DNA from: Agelaius tricolor
Lineage: Eukaryota; Chordata; Aves; Passeriformes; Icteridae
Assembly (NCBI GenBank): GCA_023055355.1
Contig: JALJCS010000004.1
Location: forward strand, 31,028,744-31,092,743
Length of the DNA stretch: 64,000 nt
Reading direction: 5' to 3'
Shown here: one piece after another, positions 1 to 13,084 of the stretch
How positions within the stretch are numbered: position 1 is the stretch's first letter
Layout of the letters: the number at the start of each line of letters is the position of its first letter
Translations under genes and position numbers: made by a program
Notes under the pieces: model-generated
The model's database searches: none
The model's input: the letters and a program-made list of their open reading frames with translations, nothing else
What the model was told of the DNA's origin: nothing

Positions 1-3000
1 CACTGACTTGATTTCAAAAACAATACAAAATATTCAATATAAACATGTCAAACTGCAGCACAGACAGGAAGGAGTTTTGCAGTGTGATACATTCTCAGTC
101 CTTTAGTAATATTTTATAAACCAATTTTTTCTGCTCTCTCCATAGTTTCTCTTATCACTGGCTGGCTCTTAGTGCAAAGAAATATAGTGCCAACTACAGA
201 ACACTAAAAGAGAGAGTGTGGAAGAATATATTACAAAGGCTTATAAACATATTATTTCAGCTCTTTTGCATTATTTTTAATACTTTCTAATGTTACACAT
301 TTTACTGTTTTACACTCTATCTTCCAATAAACATACTGATGTGGATTGAAAAAAGATGATTCTTGGAAAAACTGCAGGCAACCACTAAGGTATAAGAGTT
401 TCAGGGGAATAATTACATTGTAACTAATCTTAACTCTATGGTTGCTTGTGTTAGCCAGACTACCAGCTTGCTTACAAAGACATGTGAAGAAAAGTTCTCT
501 TAGAAATCTTCCAGAAGAGAGTTTCCGTATCAGCTCTTGATTTACTGAAGAATATTTAGTAGCAATGTATAAGAGAATGCTTGTCCTCTGCCATAGTGAG
601 ACCCCCTGATGCTCTCTGATTATCCTGTTGAGGGTCCAGTGGTTGTAAACTCCTTCACACAAGCAACACATTGTCATCTGACTGCAGTGTGAGAAAAGTT
701 CAGGAAGACAGTGACTCCCTGTGATGGACCTTCAGGAATGAAGGCAAGGTGGAATGCTGGCCAGAGGGGTAAAAATCAACTATTCCAGTGTGGGTGTACT
801 CCCTTTACTCACAGTAGGTTTGAAGGCCACCGCAAACAGCAAACACACATAACTCCTGCTACTTTCTGTGCTGCAGGAGCCTGGAACAGGGCTGATAACA
901 TAGGGCAGCCTGTAGCAGTCACCACTAACACAGAGCAGCCTCTCTGCTATGCAGCCCTGCACAAGGCACACCTCATCCTTCGTCAAACCAAGAGCAGTTA
1001 GTTCACTCACCCAGGAAAAGGGAAATAGTGGCTATTTTCCTGTGACTGAGTGAGCACAGTTCTGCTGAATCTGAACCAGTACTCCCCCAAACATGCAGAG
1101 GGCTAACCAGCTTGATTATTTAACAATGTCTCCTACTGGACTCTGGGTTTCCTCTCCTTTAGCCAAACAGTGTAGATGAATTCCACCTGCACATACCTTC
1201 CAAATATTTTCCATGTGCAGATGAAACTTCCTTCAGAAAAAGCCAAGAAAAAAATATACTGGTGAAGGAAGAAAAAAACTTTCGACTGTGCTTCATCTAT
1301 CTAGAACTCTTGTAAAGAATCTACCACTAAAAAATAAACTAAGTCATACCAGAGATAAGATCTTTTTCTTTCACAGTTTTCAAAAACTTGTCAACTTATT
1401 ATATTTATGAAGTAGTGTGCTTACAATCTTAACATAACAAATTTATTTATTTTATAAGCAAGGTCATGTCATAAACAAACAATCTGGGGAAAATGACAAT
1501 TTTGTCCCAGCAGCTATGCAACCTATATTTCTTCATGGATTTGGATGTGTCCTGGTGAAAGCACCTGTTCTGTGGGGAAATACCGTGTGAAACTCATTAA
1601 GGTTTCAGGAAAAGCAAAATCAGTGTCAAACACACATGATGGAGGACTATAGGGTAATTTAAAAAAATGAAGAGCCTGCCTTTTGAGAGGAGATGAAGGA
1701 GCTTAGTTTGTCCACCATGGATGAGTGAGGTAGGAATATAGAAAATGGTTGAATACTAGTGATGGAGTAATATTTTAATTATTGGATGCATAGTGAAACA
1801 ATACATTTATAGTGGAAATTGTAAGGCTTTCAACCATCAGATTGAAGAATACAGCTTCCTAGGAGGAGGTACAGCATCAAATGGCCTATATAGCTTTAAG
1901 ATGGAGCATGGCATGTAACAGAATTTTATCTACAATGGTGCAACCCAAAGCAGCAAAGGCTAGATACGATAACCCGGGGGGTATCCTTCTATCTCTCTAT
2001 TCCTGTGCTTTACAGTAAAATTGAAAGGTGACCTGACAACAGTAACTTGTCTTTCTTCTTTTGCAGACCTTCCTTATGACCCCTTTCATATATCACTTTT
2101 AAAACCATTACCCTTCTCCTTCATCTCATCCATCTATGATGTGTGAGCCTTCTTTAATTATGCAGTCATCCAGACATGTATAGGTCTTAGTGCTTCCACA
2201 ATGTCTCCAAATGCACTACAATTTATAAAGCAGTGCTTTTGTTTAGACCCTTTTTCTCAGTCATTTCAGAAATTCATGTCTCAGTTGTAGCATCCAATGT
2301 TTTGCTTATATGGCCTGACACACTACAGTACCATGGGCACTATTAAAATGCCACACACAAAATACCAATAATTTCTCCCCCTTCCTTGTAAAAGCCCACT
2401 GATTTTCTGTTCTCTTTCCACAATGTTTTGCTTGCTATCCCAAAGCTGTATAAGCACCTTTGTATATGGATAGCCCAAGAGATATTAGCTCAGTAGAGCA
2501 CATCAGGAGAAATGCATCTTTACTTAAGACCCCAAAAACACTCAAGAAACTAAATAGTTGGAAGCGGTATAAGAAAGGTGAAAGGCTAGTAACTGTAAAT
2601 ATCTGCCAGATTCTAAACCTTGTTATTACTTCATTCATCAGAGAAAAGGACAGTAAACAGGACATTCTGTTCTAGCTCTCCCCTTGCTGGAAGAGCAATG
2701 GAATGATTGTGACTGAGATAAGCAGATGGAAAGCAATTTAGTGGACACTAAAGATAGACAGATAGTAACATGCACTAACATTGTTATTCTGAAACTAATG
2801 AAGACTTCAAAGCCTTGAGAAATCAGATATATGATCCAGAAAATTAGCTCAGATTAAGCAAGGCCAGGTTGTTTGCCATTCCAAAAGCATGAAAGGACCA
2901 CGAAATTTGAGACGCTAATTCCAATACAGCCCTGATCTTCAGATGTGATACAGATGTGTTCTCACTGGACAAGACAATACTGTGGGACTATAAGCACAAA

Positions 3001-6000
3001 TGCCTTGCACAAATCCTATGGGGCATTTGTAGGAAAAAAAAAAGATTTCCCAACAGTGCAACTGATGTTTGCAAGCAGTCTCAACCTGAACATTATCTTT
3101 TTAATGGGGTATAGGGTATATAAGATGAAAGTGTCTTTATGCTTTGTTTCTAAAATGTAAGTATACAAGAAAAGAAATTTTCGCAATTACATCTTCCCTT
3201 AAATAATACTGGGAAATTGGACACAGTAAATATTTTGCTGATACTAATACTGGTGTTCTTGCTTCAAATGTAAAAATAATACCAGTGGACTTTGGTAGTT
3301 TGGGGACTTTTCAGAGTGTAAATTGACATTAGGCTCACCCTTTCCAAAGATTTTAAAATTCAGCTCTAGTGATAGTTTCACTTCACTCAGAAACACAGAG
3401 ACTGGATTAAAACAAACAATAAAATTGGAAAATTTACATGCCAGAAGAAGAAATAAAAGATGGATTTTCTTTGCTTCAAAACAGCTCAAAAGAGGCATCA
3501 TGCTTAACTTCAATTACCTTTGAATTCTTTCATTGTCTGACTTCCTGACTTAGAGCATTTTTGATCCTCAGTGGCATGTTAAACTGTCAGATTAAAGTAT
3601 TTGTCACTACACATTTTACTTTCCATTGCTAAAATTAAATTCAGACATTTTCTCAGAATTGCTGTGTTTTATACATTTCTGAGGACATCCCATCCTATAT
3701 CAATCTGTTGGCAAGTGTTACAGAGAAACACAGATATAAGAATCATCACTGTCTAGAGAGGCACAGAAAGTCACAAGTATCATCTATGCTGTTCTGAGGC
3801 ACAGCAAGAAGAAAACAGTTTTCTTTGAAATTTCCATGCTACCACAGTTGATTCAAGATATCTGGTTTTCATTTTTTGTAAATTCCAAATTAATAAAATG
3901 CTATGCTTCAGAATTCAAGAAAGAAATTGAATGCTTGGCTTACATCTATACTTGTCAGAAACAAAGCAGTAATTCTTTTGTTTTATTATATTCTCCTTAT
4001 TCCCCAAGAACTTCTTTCTTGCTGGTTTTGCTAGCGTATTTCAAGAGACTATAAATCTGCTTCATTGTTTGGAACGTTACCACTGTATTGTGCAAGCAAG
4101 AAATGGTACTGAAGACAGCCTAAAATAAACTAAGAGGCCACTTTTTGATAAGGGTACAAGGAGGGAGAAATGGAAAATTGTGAAACTTTACTTCTTTACT
4201 TCATATCAAGACTGGGCTTTTGCTATTTAAATTGTATTTGCTAGAGACAGAAGCAACTTACTGACAGAGTTAATAGGTTTTTGGGTTTAGAAGCTGCAGT
4301 CAACATCTGCAAAAAAACCTCAGGAATATTGAGCTCCCTGGATTCAGGTGGCCTTCTGCATAGGGAAAGGCCATCAACAGAGTGATAGGTTACTAATTGT
4401 TCTGTTGTTGTCTTCACCCTATGAAACATTCATTCTTGTACGAATGCACTGGTGGGCTTCCAGTAATGCAGAACTACTGCTATTAAAACCAGCTGTCAAG
4501 TCCCCTTGTCAAGTCTGATTACAGAGGGAGCACAGCCCTTCATTTAGCAGGTATGAATGGACCTGATTTGTCTAGAAACAAAGAAATATTCTTAAAGTGA
4601 GACATTACTACTTAATATTATAATATAATAACTTCCATTAACATTATAGAGAATAAAGGCATATCAGCTGCTAGGGGGTATCATAAAATACAAGCTAGAA
4701 GATTCAGTGGCTAGTGCACTTACCAAATCCTGGTAAATCATTTTAGTCACAACACTCAAAGTTTCTGCAATGCTGGTGTTACAACAGGAGCTATGTGTAT
4801 TTAAATCTCACTCTCAAAGGCAGGGAGAAAAGGAGGTCTGACGCCAGCCCAAATCTTTCAACAATGGAACTGCACAAGTAAAGCATCTGATCCTGCAGAG
4901 ACTGAATGAATTCACTTCAGAGGTGGAAAAGTCAGGTGTTTAGGCATGCTCCAGCCTCAATACCTGACCCCCGCCCTCTCTTTTACTCCACCCCTGCCTT
5001 GCATCACCGCTTGCTGCAGCTCGCGTTTTTGCGCGTTCTCTGGCCGCCCGGTCCCGGCTGTCGCTGAGCCACCTCGGACAGCTCCCGCCGCCCCTGTGCT
5101 GCCCACCCGGCTCCCGGCCAGCACGAAGGTTCCTTTTTCGTGGTGTCTGAGGCATACAGCGTAAGGAGCATGTACATATGTGAAGCAGAGAACGATGGAG
5201 AAGGTAATGGCAGAACACAAAAGTGTTTCTCGCTGCCTCTCACTGAGACTGCACTGGCACACCCCTGATGAACAAAGGGCTGAAGAAAGGACACCTGAGA
5301 TTCACAGTCTCCGGTGCCATTAGCTTTCTCAGTATTGCATTTCTCACATTTCCACATAAATACCTGAACAATTTTAGTGTCCCACACCTGCGCTATTGAG
5401 AAAAGCCCAATCCCAAGGCACAGAGAGGTTTAGAGGTATCTTAAGTTCTGAATATGTTTAGGAAGTGACAGACACTCCATTCAGTGATTAAAAAAAAAAA
5501 TTTGCAAATTTGGGTGAATTGAATCCCTCAGAATAATCTTTCCCAGACATAAAGCTGCTACCAAAAAAAAAAAAAAAGCAGCAAATAGATTCAAAAACTA
5601 TCACATAATCAGCCTTTTCCTTTCATGACTGGTTTGTCTGCGTTGCAGCAGTGACCTTTTTGAGACAAAGTGATGACAAATAAGAAATACTCTATGAGAA
5701 ACCTGTGAAGTGTGACTTAAACTCTCTGTATGCAATCGCCCTTTGGACACCTGTTTCAGGGTGAGTAATTTTCAGGGATATTTCCGGTTTATTTTGCCTT
5801 GATTGTATAATCTGGAAACAATGTAACTTTCTATAAAACGGGCTGAAGAAGCACTTGAAGCAAATTGACTTGTAAACTACTTTTCTTAACTCAGTTGCTT
5901 TGGGCTCAGTAAGGCCAGTAGAAGAAGAAGATGCAAGATACACCTCCTTTTGCAGATATTTGTGTCAGACTGCTGCTCTCCTGGTTACACATCTCTTCAC

Positions 6001-7677
6001 ATCAGCTTGGTGGCCTAAAGTTGACTCTCTTCTAAGGCAAGGAAAATAACCACTTGAGCCTCAAATTTTATTTTCTTTGAATATGCATTCAGGTGTTTTC
6101 ACCCAAAAGACATGACACTCCAGATATTTTGTGTACAGATTGTAAATTACACCCCCCCACACACACATTGCTGTGAAAGAAATTCTGGTACTTTTGAAAA
6201 GGGAAAGGACAGGCAAAAAGTTGAATGCTTAAGATAATAATACTCTTGAAGGAAGTAGTGTTTGGAGTTTGGAATTCTGAGGGGTTTCCATTTCTGTCTC
6301 TTTTCAGAGCTGCACACAAGTAATCAGGAAAACTTTTCAACTTAGTAAGGGTACTAGAAAAGATAAGTATATTTCAATTGGATGCTGAACATGGCTCTGA
6401 GGATGATGAGCAAAAATCATGACTCCATATGATAGTGCAGGAATATCAGGTACTTTGCAAGACAGCTGGACAGCTTTCACAGCATATTTTCACAGCTTGA
6501 TTCATTTATTACTCCCATCTTCTGAAAAGCCTATATTCTCATTTCAAAATGATGTGCCGCTCTTCTGCTCATAAATGCTAAATTGTTCTTCCAAACTAAC
6601 TAGATTAACAAACCTCAGACCAATTTCCCAGAGTATATTAAAAAAGAATAAATACGTAAATTTAATTATGAAGGGTTTGTGGACTCTAGGTATATTACAA
6701 ACTTTCCTCATGCTGTAGTAAAGCAATAATATATAATTTAACTCCATCTTTACAACGGTTTCACTGTTCTTCTTGTGTACCTTACTTCACCTTTGAGAGA
6801 TACTGGAAATGCTGCAGATACACAGTTCCTTGAAAAGGTAATTTGGTCCAAGGCTCACAGAATTACTATGAAGACTCTCTATGACAGTATTATAGAGCTC
6901 CCCTGAGTTATGGACTGTTAATTACAGTGTAGCAGGCAGAGAAGTTGAAGGACACAGCAGGTGTTGGGAGACAGTCCTGTTACTGGGAATTTCTATTGGG
7001 TATTAGGGGAATTGGGGTCACTTGTCCCCACAGCTCCTGCATTGTCATAAGTTGTGGCTCTCAGAGAAATTTAATTTCAGAATGTTGCACCTGTGGAATC
7101 ACATCACAATCTTTAATTCTAACTACAGACACTGAAGATAATAAGAAGGGAATATTTCTTAACCACCTCTGTAAATCGGAAATAAGTACGCCAACTTTTG
7201 GAAGAATACCTGACAGGAGTATGTGAAAAAGCAATCGTACACATGCAAACACAGACACATAAACGCATTCCTCCAGTTGTACAGTCAGATTTTCAAAGCA
7301 AGGCCCTTAGCACCTGGTATACAAAACTCACAAAAATATTTTTGAACAAAGTGAGAAAAATCCAGGGATCTTTCAAATACTGAATGTATTGTGGAAAACA
7401 TGTATATGTAAGCACAGTTCTGATTACAGCTTATAAATAACTGGAAGGAATTCCAAAATAATAATTCTCTTCTGAACAAATTTGCACCGAAATAGGCATG
7501 GTCAAGCCAAAAGTCAAATTAGCAGAAAAGTCATCTGAAAGAGACAGCAAGTTAAGGAAGTATTTATAGCACCACTTATATACAGGAGAAAAAAGTGAAC
7601 AAGACTTTCCAAATAATAACCAAGAGAAAATGAAATAAATAGGGCCAAAATGATGCCCTATGGAAAAACCTCTTCAT
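1..7677 (-). other. Inferred SLC1A1 intron 1, no exon seen
   Basis: This AT-rich stretch lies downstream, on the minus strand, of the SLC1A1 first exon, so it is inferred to be intron 1. I looked for reverse-strand sequence resembling the next SLC1A1 exon (the conserved region following the first membrane segment) and found none. ORFs here are of chance length; the largest, 252-677 on the minus strand, has no recognisable domain. Small A-runs occur near 5490 and 5562, and a short C/CA-rich run near 6150. Apart from the GC-rich patch near 5 kb, listed separately, I see no repeat element or RNA gene that I can support. Confidence 0.45.
4965..5130. other. Isolated GC/CpG-rich patch inside AT-rich intron
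   Basis: About 165 bp that is strikingly GC- and CpG-rich compared with the AT-rich sequence on both sides. Several overlapping short ORFs run through it on both strands (for example 4946-5164 plus and 5004-5387 minus), which is expected of any stop-poor GC-rich DNA and is not evidence of coding. It could be an alternative promoter or first exon of SLC1A1, the remnant of an LTR or processed sequence, or a small orphan CpG island. I cannot tell which. Confidence 0.35.
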
Positions 7678-8073
7678 CTAAGTAACATGGTGCATTTTCT
7701 TTGCCCTCTTTGCCCACTTATCCTTAATAAGATGGCGTTCAACTCGTTTTTCCTTTAGAAACTTATTGAGGTACAGGGGATAAATCCTGCTATCTTTACA
7801 ATGATGGCCCTGAAAACCTCTCTGAAAGCCGGATGGCACTGCCAGACGTTTCACCCCCGAAAACCTCTCCAAAAGCTGGGCGGCATTGCCAAACTCTTCC
7901 AGCTGCACCGCTAGCTTGGGCCACCAGAAGCAGCCACCTCCATCGCTCTCCGGCCCTACAGCAGCTTCCCTCGGCGGGGCTGCCACCTGCACACCAGCAG
8001 TAGGCAGGGGCCGCGTCCCCCCAGAGCTGCAGAGGCCCCCCGGGGCACAGCCCGCCGTGGGGACCGGCAGCAC
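7678..8073 (-). other. Uncharacterised 131-codon ORF on island shoulder
   Basis: An open frame on the minus strand within the first part of the inferred SLC1A1 intron 1. The predicted protein has a Gly/Pro/Ala-rich first half, encoded by CpG-island DNA, and a lysine/arginine-rich C-terminal tail of about 35 residues encoded by ordinary AT-rich DNA. I recognise no family. The frame crosses a degenerate 47-bp tandem duplication (7812-7906); 47 is not a multiple of three, so the two units are read in different frames, which argues against a conserved protein. Most likely a chance ORF. Confidence 0.12.
7812..7906. repeat. Degenerate 47-bp tandem duplication
   Basis: Two adjacent units, each starting with GAAAACCTCTC, at 7812-7858 and 7859-7906. 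They match well over the first 35 or so bases, with roughly one mismatch in four or five, and fade towards the end. It sits at the left shoulder of the SLC1A1 CpG island. Confidence 0.6.
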
Positions 8074-8545
8074 GGAGGGCTCACAGCCCCCGGCGCCCGC
8101 GCGCTTCTCCGCACGGCGGTCTCACCCCGCCGATCACCGACCTTTGCCACACGGGCCGGACGGACGCGCGCAGAAGCCGGCCCGGCCAGGAGGGCCCCGG
8201 GCCCCCGTTGCCGACCCGGCCGCCCGGGGCTGACAACGCCGCGTCCCCCCGCGCCCAGCCCCGCTCCCGCCCGACCGCCGCGGCACCGCCACACTGCGGG
8301 GCTGCTCCCCGCGGCCGCGGCGGTGCCGGGGAAGAGCAGCCCGCCGCCCTCGCCTGCCTTTCGGGTGGGTCGTTAGCACGGCCCCGCGCCGCCCAGCTCT
8401 GCCCTGCGGCCGCGCAGCCCCCCTCGCCCCGGCGCGGTCCCCGGTCGGGCGCCGCGCCACTGTACGGCCCGGCAAGGCCGTACCGTGCCGGCAAGGCCGG
8501 GCGGGGGGCGGCGGCGCCCCGCTCCCTGTCTGCCCCCGCGCTCAC

Positions 8546-8636
8546 CCGCCAGCACGGCGGCCACCGTGCTCAGCAGCAGCCAGTTCTTCCTCACGAAGCT
8601 CGGGCAGAGCAATTCCTTCTTCACCGCCTTCGCCAT
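8546..8636 (-). CDS. SLC1A1: SLC1A1 (EAAT3) first coding exon, partial gene
   Basis: SLC1A1 is a sodium-, proton- and potassium-coupled glutamate/aspartate (and cysteine) transporter of neurons and epithelia. Only the N-terminus is here: ATG at 8636 in a good context (GCCATGG), then 30 codons plus one base. The peptide begins MAKAVKKELL and runs into RKNWLLLSTVAAVL, closely matching the KNNWVLLSTVAAVVLG that starts the first membrane segment of mammalian EAAT3. A consensus donor, G|GTGAGC, begins at 8545, so the split codon is phase 1. The open frame continuing past it to 8373 is proline/arginine-rich intron and should be ignored. The other exons lie to the left, outside the window or unrecognised. 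Other SLC1 members have different N-termini, so the paralogue call is fairly secure. Confidence 0.85.
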
Positions 8637-8675
8637 GGCGGGGGTCGGCGGGGCTGGTGCGGTGCGTGTCGCGTG

Positions 8676-8800
8676 GAGCCGAGTCGAGTCAAGCCGGGCT
8701 GAGCCGAGCCGAGCCGAGCCGTGCGGAGCCGAGCCGAGCCGAGCCGGGCCGGGCTGAGTCGAGCCGAGCCGAGCTGAGCTGAGCCGAGCCGAGCCGAGCC
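8676..8800. repeat. Phased 5-bp array (GAGCC; GGCTC on gene strand), 25 units
   Basis: Every five bases from 8676 to 8800 holds GAGCC or a one- to two-base variant (GAGTC, GAGCT, GGGCC, GGGCT, AAGCC, GTGCG), with no insertion or deletion breaking the 5-base phase. On the SLC1A1 strand this is a GGCTC array ending about 40 nt upstream of the ATG, so it lies in the 5' UTR or core promoter. The substitutions show it is not newly expanded. Such arrays commonly vary in length between individuals. Confidence 0.9.
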
Positions 8801-11800
8801 GCCTGCGTGCGCTCCGCGGGGCTGCGCGCTCGCCGCGGGGAGGCGGAGACGTTGCGCTTCACCTGGCAACCGGAGAGCCCGGCCCCCGCCCGCCCCTCGC
8901 TCGGCCAGCCCACCTGCCGGCCAGCACACCCAGCTCCTGCTGACAATATTGGGGACAGCAGGTACACAAATGTCTTGTCGGATTTCCCCCCCGGGATTTG
9001 ACCCTGGTAGGCTTACATACCAAAATAGCCAAGAAGCGTTTATTTCTTGTGCATCTCACTGGCAATGGTCTCCTTCTCCCTCCCCACCATAAAGCTGATT
9101 AAAGCATATATAATATTTGGACCCAGTTCTCTGTGGGTGTATGGTTTTCAATATGTCTATAAACGTGCTGATTTTAATTGTCAAACCCGTAACTCAAAGG
9201 TAAATGCAAAGAGCAGCCAAGCCCAACCAAAATCTGCCATTGTCTTGCTGAATGACATGAAGGAGAGAGCAGAATGAAAGTTTATTTTATCTTGTTTAAT
9301 TGCACTTGATATCATCGATTTCTAACCATACACTACTGAGGTTTACTTATTTCTGTCTATAACAACTGGGTAACTAAGGCCTGAAGGAGATCAGCAAAAA
9401 CTGCAATTGAAACCTTGTCACTTCTGCTCATTCTTCATTCTTTCTTCCCATGAATCTGGCTGTGCTGTGTGACAGCCTGGAGAAAGAGACAAGTACGTAC
9501 CTATTTAAATCAGGTAAAAGCACTGAAATCCACCTGCATGAGAAGCAAGAGCTGTCATCAATCTCAAGTGTTAAAGCCTAGACCTAGATGCATAAATTCA
9601 TATAGACATACCTAAAATTGTTCATATTTTTCAGATGTGTAGAACAACTGCAGTAATTTGTTTGCATCTGTCATCAGGAGAATTAATTTAAAAAAATAAG
9701 AGGTAGCCCAGTGGTGGACAGGAAACAGATGAGTAAATATATTAGTTTAATTAAGCCATAAAATGTGTCAGACCTCTTAAAAGGAAGGCTGGCATGCATT
9801 ACAAGCTACAGTAAAGCAAAACAAAAATAATTAATGCAAAGAAATGGTAAGAAACAACATGACTATGCCTAGACTTTGGTATGGAAATATCACAATATAT
9901 GAGTGCCACTAAAGAGATACATGAAGAAAAAGCACACTGGGTTTCAGGATGGGCAAGATCAGGCATATCTTGTGTAGAAGAGCTCTGACTTTCGATCTCA
10001 TTGCCACAGGGTATAATTTTTTAAAATTATTATTTCCTCTCATATATACTTAAAGTCTCAGATGTTGCTTTCAGTAAGTCAAATGTCTGATCTGCTCTAG
10101 GAGGGGGGGAATTGGTGCCTCTCTAGATAGTAAGAACAAAATGATTTGCAAGACATCTTCAGAATTTAGGCCATCCTTTAATTTTCTATCTATTCACCTT
10201 CTCATGTACCCCTTCTTACAACTTACTCTGCTTCTCTTCTGAGCTGTTTTGGTGAGCTAGGGGAAATTATTCCAATTCAGTTCCTGAAGACTAGCTAAAA
10301 TAAGATTAGAATTTACTTATTTCTCTATTAAGGTTTTGTATTTCTCTTAATATTAAAACATTCAGTATCCTTTTTCACATTAAGGATTTCAGAGTACTTC
10401 TTGGTACATCTAGAATTATCTGCAGCATTCTTAGGACAGAAAAATGCCCTTCTGCAGGTACAAAACAATGTGATTGTAGCTGATATATTTCTTCCTGAAG
10501 CTTGAAATACCTTAAAAGAGTTGCACAACCTTCGAAAAAACATAAGACAATTATGCTTTACAACTTGTGAAGGCTAGAGACAGATCTTATTTTTGTGTTC
10601 TGCAACAGCAAGACTATATATATTGAATAATATTGAAGTCCTCCGTATACCTTTTGCTACAGTACAATGTTCTATTATTTTCTGCTAGTGTTTTGTCCCT
10701 AAAAATATATAAGGAAAAAAACATGCCAAAGTTCTAGGCTTTTTTTCCTTAATAATTTTCTTTATTTTTTTAATTTCATCAAAAATAATTCCACAGCCTT
10801 GACCTCAAAAAAAACTAAACCCGAACCCACAAAGTTGATAACACAACACCCATTGAAAATTAAAGAAGGGTGTAAAAAAATCAAGCCTATGAAATAGGGA
10901 TGTTTTCAACATTCTGATGAGCAAGCTGTTTTAAATTTAATTTTCCTATTATAGAATGATGGACATTGGCTTTGATCCTGGATGTGGAGTCAAGCTGGCA
11001 GTTTCTGTAAAGGGAGCTATAAATTAAAAAACCCAACCTCACAAAAAAAGTTTCCCAATAAAATGGAAAAAGAAATGTGGCCCAAGCCCATAGATCATTC
11101 TTGAAATGTTGAAATTATGCTAAAAACTAATTAATCTATTTGAAAAGACTAAAAGACATAATGCTTTGCAAGACCACATGCTTGTACACCTAGTGAGTGC
11201 AACTACTGAGCAAACATAAATCTATATTCTATTTTAAACATTTTTTTATTTTTGTCTGATTTTGAGACATTGTGGAATCATTATGAAATTAATAGAATAC
11301 ATTTGTGAAAAAATATCAATACACTCTACCTGTAAAGATGATAAGAATATAATCTGTAGCTATATTGATCACTGTTGTCAGAGTAGATCATGGTCAGGAT
11401 TGTATGCATGAAAAAATGCTTTAATTTTTTGTGCTTAATTTTTTTAATGTTAATGAAACATACAGAGGAATCAGTCTTGAAAATGTGAACACTGTCCTGG
11501 GAAAAAATGACATATATTGACCGTGTTTGGTTTTTTTTCCTGAAGGCTAAAATAATTCAGATTATTTTGTTGTCGAATTAGGAGTGTACATAAATGCACA
11601 AATAACCATTCTATTGACAAATTATTACCACATAGTGTCCTAATACTTACACAGCCATGTCTTAACTTCCAAACTGTATAACTGTCTTAACTACATTTTA
11701 AGTGAATTACTTAAGACCAGCGTAGGAATATTTTCAGCATTTTGAGGCATACGAATGTTTCAGTGCTGGGAGATGCTGGGAGAGCAGTCCTACTGGAGCA

Positions 11801-12551
11801 TGTACAGTACAGTGCAGTGCAGAGCAGAGTGTAGCAAGTGGAAGCTTGCCCTTTCATACATCTTAAAAAAGATCTTCAGTGATTCTAATTAAGAAAGGAA
11901 AAAATCACTTCAGTTTTACTTATTTAGACCTTCAACTTTTTCTGCATCGGTTAGCTTACTGATATCATTTTTATAAGTTTTGGTGACAGTTGATTTGTTC
12001 CATAGGAAAATAATGAAGTGCCTTTTTCTTCTAGTTTATGGTGAGCATATAAAGGAAACTGCATCAACAGGGAATTAAGGAAATTTTGAGTATTATGTTT
12101 TTTAAAATGCTTTGATAAAACAACAGTATTTTAAAAATATTTCAAAAAATGTGTGCTAATAATCTACATAAAATACGGGTAGAATAGTTGAGGGTTTTAA
12201 ATTTGCTTTTTTAATTTAATTTTGCTTTTTTAATTTACTGCCAATCCACAAGGTAGAAACTTTGCAATAGTTTTTTAATAACATAAAGCCATGGGTATAT
12301 ACAAAATCTGAAAACACAAACTGATCAGTTCCTTCTAATATCTCTTTGTCTTAATGAGAAAATAATGCAGTAAAAATTATAGCATTTCTAAGTTACGTGA
12401 AGTGCCAAGGCATGTGGAACAAAATGCACAAAGACCTTATATTTCTTATGTCTGTAAATACTTTAGTGCTACTGAGCACCCAAAATCACAGAAGTTTTCC
12501 TTATAGCCTGGAACACGTGCCTCCTGACATCTGACCTTGAAGTTTAACTTC

Positions 12552-12579
12552 CATATATGCTATATAATATAGCATATGT
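12552..12579. repeat. AT-rich 28-bp palindrome
   Basis: CATATATGCTATA and TATAGCATATGTG face each other around two bases, a 13-bp stem with a single mismatch. It may be a DNA cruciform or simply an AT-rich chance palindrome. No flanking duplication marks it as a mobile element. Confidence 0.6.
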
Positions 12580-13084
12580 GATAAGAAAAAATATATTATA
12601 GGAAAAAAATTCCTCCACTGAGCTTTACTTGACAGATGCACTGATTGTCCCCAAGGGCAGAGCTGATGGGGGGCTGATTTTATATCTGGTGCCATGACAC
12701 TGGTCTAATAGCAGTAGACTTTTCTTTCACAGTTGCTGTTTAATCCAGTGTAGTTTTAAACTACCAGAACTTTTATTGGTATATTTAATTAATCCAACCC
12801 TCTCTTATAATTTTAAAGTCACATATTTTTCTATTTCAGTAGCTGTTTCTGAATGCACAGGGGGATCCATCTAACTACATAGAACTTCCAGAATATTACC
12901 AGTAGGTGCTTTATCTTCTTTGCACTCGTTTCTCTACTCTTGCCAAAGATACCCTAAACCTTATCAAATTAGTCATTCTTCATGTTTTCTTCAACTGAGA
13001 TTTTTTAGAATTGTTGAATTATGCTTAACAGTAGATAAAAAAGTCTGGATTTGAGCTAAAAGTAACAAAGAGAGGACATTGGGA

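Larger units (their letters stand above)
7880..8935 (-). promoter_or_regulatory. SLC1A1: CpG island and promoter region of SLC1A1
   Basis: About 1 kb of very GC- and CpG-rich sequence between AT-rich flanks. It contains the SLC1A1 start exon (8546-8636, minus), so the promoter must lie at about 8640-8930 on the minus strand. No TATA box is evident, as is usual for CpG-island promoters. The upstream part is mostly a pentanucleotide array (8676-8800). The sequence CACCTGGCAACCGG near 8860 contains a GGCAAC half-site of the X-box type bound by RFX factors, but a half-site is weak evidence. G-rich clusters occur near 8500 and 8636. The exact transcription start cannot be read from sequence alone. 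Confidence 0.8.

Noticed and set aside
252..677. 141-codon minus-strand ORF on the same strand as SLC1A1
   Set aside because: No recognisable domain, no splice context and ordinary AT-rich composition. The longest of many ORFs in 64 kb is expected to reach this size by chance.
1595..1640. Minus-strand reading containing FAFP, like the second-exon region of SLC1A1
   Set aside because: Only four residues agree. The flanking leucine/isoleucine-rich membrane sequence and flanking splice sites are absent.
8081..8702. Long GC-rich ORFs on both strands of the SLC1A1 island
   Set aside because: Stop codons are rare in CpG-island DNA. Proline/arginine/alanine-rich frames here are composition artefacts, apart from the SLC1A1 exon itself.
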